Below, one piece after another: positions 12,472 to 23,324 of a stretch of 64,000 nt of DNA. Source of the DNA: Trissonchulus latispiculum (taxonomy: Eukaryota; Nematoda; Enoplea; Enoplida; Ironidae); contig JASAND010022252.1 in assembly GCA_030248195.1 (NCBI GenBank), positions 30,741 to 94,740 on the forward strand. Reading direction: 5' to 3'. The number at the start of each line of letters is the position of its first letter. Within the stretch, counting starts at the first letter, position 1. A model generated the notes under the pieces. That model did no database searches. It was not told where the DNA came from and was given only the letters and a program-made list of their open reading frames with translations. A program made the position numbers and the translations under genes.

Positions 12472-13025
12472 TGATTGTATCAATTCTCGGCAAGATCAGC
12501 ACAGAGCACACCTATCGACCTATAGATATCTCTACATATACCTATATATATATATATATATTTATGCTCTCAATGTTTCTGATAGCACATCGAAGACATC
12601 GTATTTATGTCTGTGAAAACCTTGACTTACGTAAGTGCTTGATAAAACTGTTGTTTTGCATTCTGAAGTAATTCTGCCATTCTGAAGCTCTCTCATTATT
12701 TAGCAAAGCAACACATAACAGGCTTCAAAGTTCGCGCGAATAGGGCGGAAGGAGGGAATTCCCTATTCGGCGACAAAGCTGGTTTCTTTCATTTTAGTCG
12801 CCGAGTAGATTCCCTATTCGGCGCACAAAGCTGGTTTCTTTCATTTTAGTCGCCGAGTAGATTCCCTATTCGGCGCACAAAGCTGGTTTCTGTCATTTTA
12901 GTCGCTGAGAAACGGCATTTTTCCGCTTCAGCAGAAACTCAGTTGTAACCATGCACCGTGTATTTAACATTCAAGTCTTTCCCTATTCTACCAAGTTGGT
13001 TGCCCGTCGAGGGCATTTTCCCCCC
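11869..13025. repeat. Giant inverted repeat, module 1 of composite element copy 1
   Basis: Two arms of about 295 bp (11,869-12,165 and 12,732-13,025) are near-perfect reverse complements. Each arm opens with GGGGGGAAAATGCCCTCGA and holds a ladder of about 50-bp repeats (CGGCGACTAAAATGAAAGAA, then CGCCGAATAGGGAATCTA). The ~565-bp loop is AT-rich with (TA)n tracts at 12,441-12,468 and 12,543-12,561. TA flanks both ends. However, sequence just beyond the right end (GTTTC...TTTTTCCGCTG) is shared with the second copy at 19,968, so the TA may not be a true target duplication. Confidence 0.8.
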
Positions 13026-13175
13026 TAGTTTCGCTTATTTTTCCGCTGCAGAGAAAATCATGTCAGAGAAGTTGCATATATACACAATGTAAGCAAAGCT
13101 AGCTACCGCAAACAGGCTGGATGAAAACGTTCTAGTTCAACTGAATGTATTTGCTGAAGCGGAAAAATGCCTGTT

Positions 13176-13352
13176 AATAGCCTTTTCAGAACTTTATACA
13201 CGGTGCGTCATCTTAGGCAGGAAGGCCACTGTTCATGGCCTTTTCAGAACTTTTTACACGGTGCGTTATCTTAGGCAGGAAGGCCACTGTTCATGGCCTT
13301 TTCATAACTTTTTACACGGTGCGTTATCTTAGGCAGGAAGGCTATTTTAAAA
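13176..13352 (+). repeat. Tandem repeat, ~62-bp unit, about three copies
   Basis: The unit runs through CCTTTTCAGAACTTTTTACA, CGGTGCGTTATCTTAGGC and AGGAAGGCCACTGTTCATGG. It lies between the giant inverted repeat and the 149-bp array, at the same relative place as degenerate repeats in the second composite copy. Confidence 0.8.
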
Positions 13353-13404
13353 GCCATCCAGCACCGTAACCTTGGATATGCAGTTATATACATGACAAAC
13401 GTTG

Positions 13405-14690
13405 CTCTGCTCATTTAGGGCTTTCACTTAAAACCAAATTTGACAACTTTTGGAAATTTTGATTTTTGACCAATTAGGACCCCTTGCCAGGCCGCCACAG
13501 GTCGCTAGGGACCAGTTTGGAGGGGTCCTCCAATGAGATAAAATGTTCGCCTCACCAAGGGCTTTCATTTGATACCAAACTTGAAAACCTTTCAAAAAAT
13601 TGATTTTGGACCGGTCCGGACCCTGACCAGGGCGCCACAGGCCGCTGGGACCAGTTTGGAGGGGCCCTCCAATGAGATAAAATGTTCGCCTCACCAAGGG
13701 CTTTCATTTGATACCAGACTTGGCCACTTTTGGAAAAATCGATTTTTGGTCACTTTGGACCGGTCCGGCCCTTGGTCAGGGCGCCACAGGCCGCTGGGAC
13801 CAGTTTGGAGGGGCCCTCCAATGAGATAAAATGTTCGCCTCACCAAGGGCTTTCATTTGATACCAAACTTGAAAACCTTTCAAAAAATTGATTTTGGACC
13901 GGTCCGGACCCTGGTCAGGGCGCCACAGGCCGCTGGGTCCACTTTGGAGGGGTCCTCCGATGACAAAAAATGTTCGTCTCACCAAGGGCTTTCATTCGAT
14001 AGCAAACTTGGAAATTTTTTTAAAAAACCGATTTTTGACCGGTCCCGACCCTGGTCAGGGCGCCACAGGCCGCTGGGTCCACTTTGGAGGGGTCCTCCGA
14101 TGACAAAAAATGTTCGCCTCACCAAGGGCTTTCATCTGATACCAAACTTGGCCACTTTTGGAAAAATCGATTTTTGGCCATTTTGGACCGGTCCGGACCC
14201 TGGTCAGGGCGCCACAGGCCGCTGGATCCACTTTGGAGGGGTCCTCCAATGACAAAAAATGTTCGCCTCACCATGGGCTTTCATTTGATACCAAACTTAG
14301 CCACTTTTGGAAAAATCGATTTTTGGGCATTTTGGACCGGTCCGGACCCTGGTCAGGGCGCCACAGGCCGCCGGGGTCACTTTGGAGGGGTCCTCCAATG
14401 ACAAAAAATGTTCGCCTCACCAAGGGCTTTCATTTGATACCAGACTTGGCCACTTTTGGAAAAATCGATTTTTGGTCATTTTGGACCGGTCCGGACCCTG
14501 GTCAGGGCGCCACAGGCCGCTGGGTCCACTTTGGAGGGGTCCTCCAATGACAAAAAATGTTCGCCTCACCAAGCGCTTTTATTTGATACCAAACTTGGTC
14601 ACTTTTGGAAAAATCGATTTTTGGCCATTTTGGACCCGGTCCCCGGTCCGGACCCCTGGCCAGGGCGCCACAGGGGTCCGGGCGAAACCT
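13405..14690 (+). repeat. ~149-bp satellite array, eight to nine units
   Basis: The unit contains TTCGCCTCACCAAGGGCTTT, GATACCAAACTTGG, GAAAAATCGATTTTTGG, GGACCGGTCCGGACCCTGG, CAGGGCGCCACAGGCCGCTGG and GAGGGGTCCTCCAATGA. The TTCGCCTCACC landmark recurs at about 13,547, 13,685, 13,834, 13,974, 14,117, 14,267, 14,411 and 14,560, a spacing of 138-150 bp. The long open frames on both strands are a by-product of the repeat and not genes. Confidence 0.9.
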
Positions 14691-15011
14691 ACTATAGCCT
14701 ATGCTGTAGTGCTCCCGCACCCCACCCCAAACCCCAAATAAGAGAGACCTGCTCACTGTAGATATTTCTGTAGAAGAGGTTAAAGTTGGAGTTGCGACAC
14801 GGTAGGGCCCACCACCATCAGGGTGCCCCCCAGCCACATGGATAGGTCCTAGAGCGAAACTAATGGGCCCTTTAGATTCACCATATAGGGGTTCCTATTC
14901 GAATACAAAACCTCAGCCCAGCAGCTCTTATGTGTAGGGCTCCACAGTCCGTAGACCCAGACCCCCCCTTTTACACGTTAACTAGTGACCCCTGGCCAGG
15001 GCGCCACAGGA
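14691..15011 (+). repeat. Conserved tail following the 149-bp array, copy 1
   Basis: This stretch (GAAACCTACTATAGCCTATG ... AACTAGTGACCCCTGGCCAGG) is nearly identical to 21,531-21,850, which also follows a 149-bp array. The tail is therefore part of the same mobile unit. No coding function is assigned. Confidence 0.8.
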
Positions 15012-16244
15012 GACCTGCCGACATCTACTATAGCCTATGTTCAGTAGTCCACCCTGGGGTCATACCTAAAGCCCAACATGAGAGCCCAGCTTCGCTCGCT
15101 GCGATCTATTTCGAAGTGCTAATATATTTTCGAACTTAGTTTTTTGGGGGGGTATTTTGGGGGGCCCCCCCCGGGGGGGGGGGGGTGGGGCCATCTGGGG
15201 GGGTCCGGGAACCGCGGAAAGTAATTTCCCCGGAATTGCGGAACTTTTTGTACAAAAAACCTAAAATAGTAGGGCTTTGAAGGGTCTTTCGACCTGCACC
15301 CCCTGGGGGAAAAAAATGGAGAGAAACGCGACAATATTAAAACTGCCCACCCTAAAATTGTGCAACCTCTCTAGAGCAGGAATTGAAAAATACAATGTTT
15401 ACCTGAGTTTACCTAGCAGAAGGCTAAAAAATTTCATATGAATATCTGAAAAACAAACACTGAGAGAGGCTATTTTGGACAGATTAGAATAAGGCATATT
15501 ATACCTACGCCTTGGGAGAGGGTGATAAGTTTTGGAAAAATTAAATGTCAGTGAGGAGCAACTGCTGCTTCCTGTGAGTGCAAACCTCATTTGACTCGCA
15601 AATCCCAAAGTATATTTAGGTGCAAACGTGTCCTAAACATTAAGCTTGACCTCTGGTCCATTCCCCACTGTAAGTGATTTTATTAAACAAAAATTCTCTA
15701 ACGCCAGCCCAAACAGTTAAAATATAAAAGATTGTCGGCGCAGTCGTCCGACACAACAACAATGTTGATATCATCTGTCCCAATATGAGACACATACAGC
15801 TTCAGCCAAAGCAGCCTTTGCTTTCGACTTCTAAAATACACAAAGTCTAAAGCATTAAAACATGTTCCAATTGTTCCGACAAAAGAATAATACAGCAGCG
15901 TGAAAAAGATTTGTTTGTAAGCAAGCTTAGACGACACAAATTTAACGCGACACTACGTTAAATTAAATGTGTTTTAAAGTAGAACCGTTGGACATGATTA
16001 ATAAAAACATGAATGCAGTAGAATCAAGAGATCACTACGAAATCGCCGAGCGTCCCAATATTCTTGATGTGCATCTTAAAAGGCATCCTCACTCTGCACA
16101 TCCAGACACAGAGAAGAATACCTTGAATGATTCAGAATTCAGGTTGAATCCAAGTATATAATGACTCTATGTCATGTACGTACGCTTTGGCAACCGGCAG
16201 GTTATTTTCAATTTTTTGCACATTAATTGCAAATAATTTTTCGT
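15012..16244. other. Interval with two weak divergent frames, no gene called
   Basis: On the minus strand, 15,698-15,937 contains a possible acceptor (TGTATTTTAG) followed by an open stretch with mixed composition. On the plus strand, 15,967-16,161 is a 64-codon ATG frame rich in charged residues. They are divergent and 30 bp apart. Neither shows a motif I recognise. Either could be an exon of an unknown gene, but there is no supporting donor/acceptor chain. Confidence 0.2.
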
Positions 16245-16546
16245 GTTTAAAAGCAACCGCTTAGCCCTAGCCCAAAACGGATTACAGTTTCACAGAGGAT
16301 ACATATCTCGAAGTTCACGACGTGTATGTAATTTGTATGTAATAGTCAAAACTGTTCTGGCGTGCTTCCGGCAAAATTTCGGCTGGCTTTTTTCCCCATC
16401 GGTTTGGTTGAAAATTTCTCACCAACCGTATGTGCTTGAGAGATGTTTATGGCTTATTTCGAAGGCAAGACACTCTTCGCAAGGCCTCATGGTAGTTATC
16501 GTTGGACTTTCGATTTGTCACTTAATAAAAAGTTATATACGTACAG

Positions 16547-17873
16547 CAGGGGCGCACCCAAGGGGGGGGGGGCGGCCGCCCCCCCTGTCAGGTTTCGAAG
16601 GTCAGAAAAATTAAGAATCACAAAGGAAAAAAAGCAAAAAAAACAAAAATTTTCGCGCCGTCGGCGCGAATTAACTATTCTTTGGTTGTTTTGTGGACAG
16701 CATATGGGGCGGGGTGGAATGGCTGGTCTTCAATTATTATTCGGTATATATATACGTTCGGTATATATATATACGTATATAGCAAGCAGCGGTTGCTATA
16801 TATATATATATATATATACTTTCTGTGCGTACTATGCATAGTATGCGTTGCTGTTTGTGTCTATTTTGATTTGACATATATAGTAAACTATAGTAAACTA
16901 CGCAGTCGAAATTAAAAATAATCATTTTAAAATAAAAATATATATAGACGCAAAATTTACGCAGGTGCGATTTTCAAAAAATTCATTAAAAACCCCTGAT
17001 ATGCAGGCTTTTTTACAAAATACATTTTAAAATGCACACACAAAAGCTTAGTCAAATTTTGCTACTGCTAACCACAACATGGCTCAAAAAATATTCAAAT
17101 AGGTGAAGCTTTTTAAAAAGAGCTCTAGCTTTTAGCTGGGGGCTGCTTCGCTTCTCCCGCTTCTTCCCACTTTTTCTTATCATAGCTACGTTGCTTTGCT
17201 TTGTTTAAAGTTTTATTAGTTTGAGTTATATAGTACGTATTTCCGGTGAAACCAGGACGCTAGCCAGAAGACAATTTTGATCCTTTGAAACAACAAAAAG
17301 TGGTCAGAAAAAATTGTTTTCAGGTCTAAAATGCAAAAAAATTCTCAACTTCTGGGGGGCTGCGCCCCCAGACCCCCTGCTTTTGCATTTCTGAGACTGA
17401 TTCATTCTATTTAACTACCTCAGCCAATGTAACCAATTACTACATGTTTGTTCTCAAAGCACAAAAACATGTGTAGAAATAGACCCCCGCTTCTTCCCAC
17501 TTTTTATCATAGCCACGTTGCTTTGCTTTGTTTAGAGTTTTATTAGTTTGAGTTATATATATAGTACGTATTTCCGGTGAAACCAGGACGCTAGCCAGAA
17601 GACAATTTTGATCCTTTGAAACAACAAAAAGTGGTCAGAAAAAATTGTTTTCAGGTCTAAAATGCAAAAAATTCTCAACTTCTGGGGGGCTGCGCCCCCC
17701 AGACCCCCTGCTTTCGCATTCCTGAGACTGATTCATTCTATTTAACTACCTCAGCCAATGTAACCAATTACTACATGTTTGTTCTCAAAGCACAAAAACA
17801 TGTGTAGAAATAACTATAAAAAATTCAACATTGTTGCCGCCCCCCCTGTCAGAAAAAGCTGGGTGCGCCACTG
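16547..17873. mobile_element. CAG-ended hAT-like element
   Basis: The ends are CAGGGGCGCACCCA and, inverted, CAGTGGCGCACCCA. The flanks ACGTACAG and ACGTAAGT share ACGTA. Next to the left end are C/G tracts and the hairpin TTCGCGCCGTCGGCGCGAA, also present in the related element at 27,726. The interior holds a 330-bp tandem duplication (17,159-17,816) and no open frame. Confidence 0.7.
17159..17816 (+). repeat. 330-bp direct tandem duplication
   Basis: CGCTTCTTCCCAC starts both units (17,159 and 17,489). The units run through CCGGTGAAACCAGGACGC, the C/G-flanked CTGGGGGGCTGCGCCCCC hairpin and ACATGTGTAGAAATA. The copies differ by only a few changes, so the duplication is recent relative to other repeats here. 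Confidence 0.85.
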
Positions 17874-17922
17874 ACGTAAGTCAAAATTCGAAAATTTGGG
17901 ATTTTAATTCCTGCCACGCTAT

Positions 17923-18390
17923 ATAATGCGACAACACAAAATGTTTCATGAACCCGAGGATTTTATCAACATTTCAATGCAAAGAATGTCTGGAATGAAT
18001 TGCTGAAAATGATAATTCAAGACGGAACTTCCCAGCGAAAATGGAAATATTGGAAAAGTTGGCCCCAAAACCACGGGCAATATTCCTTCTTAGACCTGTA
18101 CAAATCTTGAGAATCGGCTTTAATTTACTCACTTTTTCTAGCTGTTTGTTTCTATTAAATACTACTGCGTTCGTCATTCTTTCAGCACTGATGCGCCTAA
18201 AAATGTGCAACCGGTTTGATGACTGACAGTTGACAACCGCAATAAAACTGCTAATTCCGTTCCTTAAATAGCTTGCGTTCCTTGGGCGGTTCTTCGCTTC
18301 CTTAGTTGCAGCGGGCTTCTGGCTCGCCGTGTATAGGATTTGCCTGATCGACCACCTACGACGACGAAATAGCTGCTAATCTAATCTGCA
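17923..18390. other. Interval without recognised feature
   Basis: I see no convincing frame, RNA gene or repeat relation. The segment is between two family B copies. Confidence 0.35.
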
Positions 18391-18797
18391 TATAGCGCGG
18401 CGTGAAATAAAAACCCAAATTTCAGGTTTTTAGACGAAACTCTTTAATGTAAGCACAAATCAAAATTCTACCAGTAACTGCCATGCCTTGCGAAAGGCTT
18501 CAAAATAAGCTCTACTCTAAATGGCCTTTCTAGCTCTTACCGTTAGTCAGGAATTTTCGACCAAACAGATGGGAAAAGAAAACCCAATGCGGGAAAAGAA
18601 AATCCATATGCGGGAAAAGAAAACCCACCCTGAATTTTTGCTAGAAGACTGCCAGAACAATTTTGACTGCACCATTCGAAAGAGCTGGTTGTTTTAGTAC
18701 GTCTGCATCGAAAATATATATCAAATTTTTGCAAAAATGTGAGCCAAATTATAATTTCATAATTTTGTATGTTTAACATGTGCAATTTGCAATACTA

Positions 18798-19967
18798 GAG
18801 AGAAAAATGCCCTAAACGGGCATGCAATGGCTAGAATAGGGAAAGAAGGAAGGGCGGAAAAATGCCAATATAATTGACAGTCGGCGCTGAAAATTATAGA
18901 AACTAGATTTAGCAACGAATAGGGAATTCAGTCGGCGCTGAAAATGATAGAAACTAGAGTCAGCACCGAATAGGGAAAGCAGTCGGCGCTGAAAATAATA
19001 GAAACTAGATTCAGCACCGAATAGGGAATGCAGTCCGGTAGCGTGGAACAGGCAATTCCTCCGTCCATCCTATTCGCGTGAACTGCTCTGCTCTACCCGA
19101 GAACGTGGTATATACTGCGTTTGAAATGAGGCAGGCTACAGCCATATCGTTTGTGTAAGCAAAGCCTGCTTTTGAAGAGTAGAAACTTCTTGGTGGATAA
19201 TGAACTAACGCAATTAACAGTAGGTGTCATTATGTGATTGAAATGTGCTGTAGCTAGCTAGCATTGTTCTTGAACATTAAGTTAAAGCCAGAGCTGCTGT
19301 CTTCCGCATAAAGTACATTAACTGCATTTCCTATTAGTAATAATACTAGTTCCAACTGAAAATACTCTGTTACGCATGAGGAGTTTTAATAATCTAGCAG
19401 TTAATAATAGTCTAAAACAAATTAAAAGTGTCATTGATCGTTAAAAATGTTGTGTTGGAAAAACAGTCGCGAGGCTCAAGTAAGTCTAAAAGTAGACAAC
19501 CCAGGGACAGTCTCTATGTTACTGTTTAGGATAAAATTGTATATACGAGAAAGCAGCTGCTCATATCAACATCTTGCAATAATTCACGCGAGTAGGTATA
19601 AAACCCAGTCACAGTAAATAAGATTACCTTATCGACGGTAACATTGTTTGAGAAATGAACCGTTGAGCTGTACATATCGCAATTCACGCGAATAGGATGG
19701 ACGGAGGAATTGCCTGTTCCACGCTACCGGACTGTATTCCCTATTCGGTGCTGAATCTAGTTTCTATTATTTTCAGCGCCGACTGCTTTCCCTATTCGGT
19801 GCTGACTCTAGTTTCTATCATTTTCATCGCCGACTGAATTCCCTATTCGTTGCTAAATCTAGTTTCTATAATTTTCAGCGCCGACTGTCAATTATATTGG
19901 CATTTTTCCGCCCTTCCTTCTTTCCCTATTCTAGCCATTGCATGCCCGTTTAGGGCATTTTTCTCTC
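18798..19967. repeat. Giant inverted repeat, module 1 of composite element copy 2
   Basis: Arms of about 290 bp (18,798-19,085 and 19,678-19,967) are reverse complements that open GAGAGAAAAATGCCCTAAAC. Each holds three ~55-bp units built on CAGTCGGCGCTGAAAAT and GAATAGGGAA. The loop is AT-rich. The outer motif and inner ladder are homologous to the 11,869-13,025 arms but clearly diverged. Confidence 0.8.
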
Positions 19968-20199
19968 TAGTTTCTTGCATTTTTCCGCTGTAGCGTTTTT
20001 CTTCGCAGGCTTAACAAAATCAATAAACTGCCGATTAGACTATTTGAAAAAACCACATAGGACGTATTATGTATATATTGCAAGCACGTTTAGGGCATTT
20101 TTGTCATTTGTACGGAGCATTACCTGTTTATAGTGGTTTGTGTGTGTGCCAAAGGGTTTATCTGAAAAGAGAATTAGGTGGGTGGGGTCGGTTTATCAG

Positions 20200-20545
20200 A
20201 AAACAGGATGACGGGGGTCCGAATTCCCACCGGAGGGGGGGGGAAAGAGTCGTCGTTCTGCGTGGGGTTGGGACAATTTGTAAAAACGCAATAGTTTCCG
20301 TACGTATATAGGTATATACCAGCGAGTTTTACAAAGCTTTGTCGGAAAACATGATGACGGGGCCGAACGCCCACCTGGCAGGAGGTAGCCGTGCTGCGTG
20401 GTGTAGGGAAAATTTGAAAAACGCAGTTTCTGCATCAGAAAACGTTTATAAAGAGTTTCTCGGAAAACAGACCGGGGGGGGTCCGAGCGAAATTGATGTT
20501 GGGCCCCATACCAAACTTGGCCAATTTTGGGAAAATCGATTTTCC
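20200..20545 (+). repeat. Degenerate tandem repeats plus a fragment of a 149-bp unit
   Basis: Three imperfect units share GGAAAACA-GATGACGGGG, a GC patch and AAAAACGCA. The segment ACCAAACTTGGCCAATTTTG at about 20,510 is a piece of the 149-bp unit, placed 510 bp before the main array. Confidence 0.55.
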
Positions 20546-21055
20546 GTCTCTCATTTTACAACCGCTTTTACAATCCAATGACTGACTAGACTGCAGGCTT
20601 CACAACGAGGAAATCCTGACTTAGAAATACGTTAAACTCTACAAAAGAAAAAATACGCACTAATTAAATCACCTATTAGTGAAGACCAAAGCACATTCCA
20701 AAACACATTTTAATTTTTCAGAAAATTATACACACACGTATGATACAAAAGAAATATACTAGATGATACTAACTGAAGAAACAAACACAAAAACAAAACA
20801 CTATGCAGAGATCATCTGTGAGATGGAATGCCGATTCTGAACAAGCCGCATCTTTAAGCCAAAGTTTTAACCAACTGTAATTTATCCAAATAGAATAAAC
20901 TGAAAACGAAACTGGAAATGCAAAGAATAAAAACTTCTCAAAAAACAAAAGAAAACTTGTAAAACGGAGAAACACCAATAAGCTAACCTACAGATGAGAT
21001 CCATAGTAAAAAACATGAACTACAATTAAACATATATATATAAACGTTTAATTTT
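20546..21055. other. AT-rich insert-like interval
   Basis: This stretch separates a satellite fragment from the main array. I see no gene. It may be an insertion into the array, but no terminal repeats are evident. Confidence 0.3.
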
Positions 21056-21850
21056 CAGGGCGCCACAGGCCGCTGGGTCCACTTTGGATGGGTCCTCCAA
21101 TGACAAAAAATGTTCGCCTCACCAAGGGCTTTCATTTGATATCAAACTTGTCCACTTTTAGAAAAATCGATTTTTGACCATTTTGGACCGGTTCGGACCC
21201 TGGTCAGGGCGCCACAGGCCGCTGGGTCCACTTTGGAGGGGTCCTCCAATGACAAAAAATGTTCGCCTCGCCACGGGCTTTCATTTGACACCAAACTTGG
21301 CCACTTTTGGAAAAATCGATTTTTGGCCATTTTGGACCGGTTCGGACCCTGGCCAGGGCGCCACAGGCCGCAGGGTCCACTTTGGAGGGGTCCTCCAATG
21401 ACAAAAATGTTCGCCTCACCAAGGGCTTTCATTTGATACCAAACTTGGCCACTTTTGGAAAAATCGATTTTTGGCCATTTTGGGCCCGGTCCCCGGTCCG
21501 GACCCCTGGCCAGGGCGCCACAGGGGTCCGGGCGAAACCTACTATAGTCTATGCTGTAGTGCCCCCGCACCCCACCCCAAATCCCAAATAAGAGAGACCT
21601 GCTCACTGTGGATCTTTCTGTATAAGAGGTTAAAGTTGGAGTTGCGACACGGTAGGGCCCACCACCATAAGGGTGCCCCCCCAGCCACATGGATAGGTTC
21701 TAGAGCGAAACTAATGGGGCCTTTAGATTCACCATATAGGGGTTCCTATTCGAATACGAAACCTCAGCCCAACAGCTCTTATGTATAGGGCTGCCTACTC
21801 TGTAGACCCAGACCTCCCCTTTTACACGTTAACTAGTGACCCCTGGCCAG
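21056..21850 (+). repeat. 149-bp satellite array (three units) and conserved tail, copy 2
   Basis: TTCGCCTC recurs at about 21,113, 21,263 and 21,409. From 21,531 the tail matches 14,691-15,011 almost base for base. The array here is shorter than copy 1 (about three versus eight to nine units), as expected for satellite modules that expand and contract. Confidence 0.85.
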
Positions 21851-22244
21851 AAAATTACAGGGGCCAGATCCAAAATTCATATAGCCTATCCGGATAAGGG
21901 TCATGGGGCAATGCTCCACAGCCAACCTTAGGCCCATCGGCCTGCCCCAATTAAAGAAGACCCGGACAGAAGGATTGAAAACTTTGGAAAAATCTCCGAA
22001 AAAATCGAAATCCTGCTATGTACACAGACATATGGGGAGGCCCTGAGAGAAAGTCGTGCATTGAAAAATTGAATCTGTCATATCTCAAAAACGGCTCGGC
22101 CGATTTTGCTCAAATTTGCACAGCATGTACCCCTCGTGAAGGGGTTTCTACTGGTACAATATGAAGGCTCTACCTCAACTCCTCCGCCGGCACCAGGGAA
22201 AACTATGTTCCAAGAGGCCGCAATACGCCTTTTTTCCCTATTCT

Positions 22245-22270
22245 AGGTAGTGCGCTGACGCGCACTACCT
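22245..22270 (+). other. Perfect terminal stem-loop
   Basis: AGGTAGTGCGC and GCGCACTACCT form an 11-bp perfect stem around TGAC. The family B host resumes immediately after it, so the stem-loop marks the 3' boundary of the inserted composite element. Confidence 0.75.
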
Positions 22271-22959
22271 GATATATGCAAATTTTAGAAAACTTTTAGA
22301 TTTGCTTATTTTATACGGATGGAACATGTTATCGTGTAGAAAACAAAATTTTACTGAATTTTGGGCCAAACTAGATTCATTTTAATGCAAAAATTGGCAA
22401 AATTTGTTAAAATTTGCAAATTTGGCTTGAAATGGCACCATGCCCGATTTTTGTCATCTGGGATACAGATAACGGAATGATGTCAGGCAAAGTATATACC
22501 AATTTAATCTAGCGGCTCTATTACACTAAGTTAAGTGTTAATTTGACATTTGCTGCTAACGGTTTAAAAATGATCTATTTTGAAAATTGGGTTTTCTTTT
22601 CCCGCCGAATGAAGGTAACTCCCAGATCGCACCACAGGCACTAGAGCCATATTGCACACACCATCATCGTGAAGTTCGAGACATATCCTCTGTGAAACTG
22701 CAATCCGTTTTGGGCAAAAGTCTTTGTAGTAGTTCAGGGTGACCCTCCCAAAGTTGACCCTGTCTGAACCCCATGTTGAGACCAAAAATTCCAAAAAAAT
22801 TTGCTGAGAAGCTGCGGGAGCATACCCTCTAGGGTTGTTTTGGACGCTCTTTAAGATAGGCTATTAAAATCCGATCTAGCTCATATGTATTGCTCGCACT
22901 GGCGATGGGTTTTCTTTTCCCGCATTTCAAAGTGGGTTTTCTTTTCCCGCCACGCTATA

Positions 22960-23324
22960 AATTGACTGCAGGAAGTCCTACACTAGCCCTCTGTGTTGAA
23001 GATAGGGCTTCAACTTGGTAAAACAGAGAAAATATATATGTACATGCTAAACATAGACAAATATTATTTTGTCTATGGGGGTAAAATTTGTCTCCAGCAG
23101 GGGTAAAAATTCTTTTCCAACTGCTTGCAGCCCCTGTAAAATACCCTAAATGTACCCTTTTCAAAGTCGTGGATACGCCACTGCTGACAGACTGCCCTTT
23201 CAGTCGGTGATTTTGATTTTACTCGAAGTTTGGAACCACGGGCACCACGGAGTGAGATTAAGATACACAAACCAATTGAATTCTACGCACAGAAAAACTT
23301 AGGCATATGGATCGACCAAAATTA
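22960..23324. other. Interval without recognised feature
   Basis: Short unique-looking sequence between family B and family A elements. No gene or RNA was seen. Confidence 0.35.

Larger units (their letters stand above)
16245..17922 (-). mobile_element. Family B element, reverse orientation, split by a hAT-like element
   Basis: In reverse complement it matches the first part of family B (TAGCGTGGCAGGAATTAAAATCCC ... GTGACAAATCGAAAGTCCAA). The part beyond about 16,245 is missing, so the copy is truncated. A 1.33-kb element (16,547-17,873) interrupts it. Confidence 0.65.
18786..22270 (+). mobile_element. Composite hairpin-satellite element, copy 2 (rolling-circle-like)
   Basis: In order it holds a giant inverted repeat (18,798-19,967), degenerate tandem repeats (about 20,200-20,500), a partial and three full 149-bp units (20,505-20,545; 21,056-21,530), a conserved tail (21,531-21,850), 400 bp of unique sequence, and a perfect 11-bp stem with TGAC loop at 22,245-22,270. 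It sits cleanly inside a family B element. Non-autonomous Helentron/DINE-like elements are known to have a ~150-bp central tandem array and a 3' stem-loop. That likeness is inference. No Rep/helicase frame is present. Confidence 0.6.
18391..22959 (+). mobile_element. Family B element split by a 3.5-kb composite element
   Basis: The left half (18,391-18,785) begins TATAGCGCGGCGTGAAATAAAAACCC and stops at TATGTTTAACATG. The right half (about 22,271-22,959) resumes with ATATGCAAATTTT and ends TTTTCCCGCCACGCTATA. Compared with 10,293-11,404, the two halves are contiguous in the uninterrupted element. The break holds the second composite element. Confidence 0.75.

Noticed and set aside
12130..13029. 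CRISPR-like array in the laddered repeats
   Set aside because: Units are contiguous, have no unique spacers, lie in an inverted-repeat transposon module and the genome is eukaryotic.
13405..14837. Overlapping 66-144 codon frames on both strands across the 149-bp array
   Set aside because: They exist because the repeat unit is open in several frames. The translations are the same text shifted, with no start context, and they appear on both strands.
21142..21690. 182-codon minus-strand frame
   Set aside because: It is the same satellite unit and conserved tail as at 14,500-14,837, so it is a repeat artefact.
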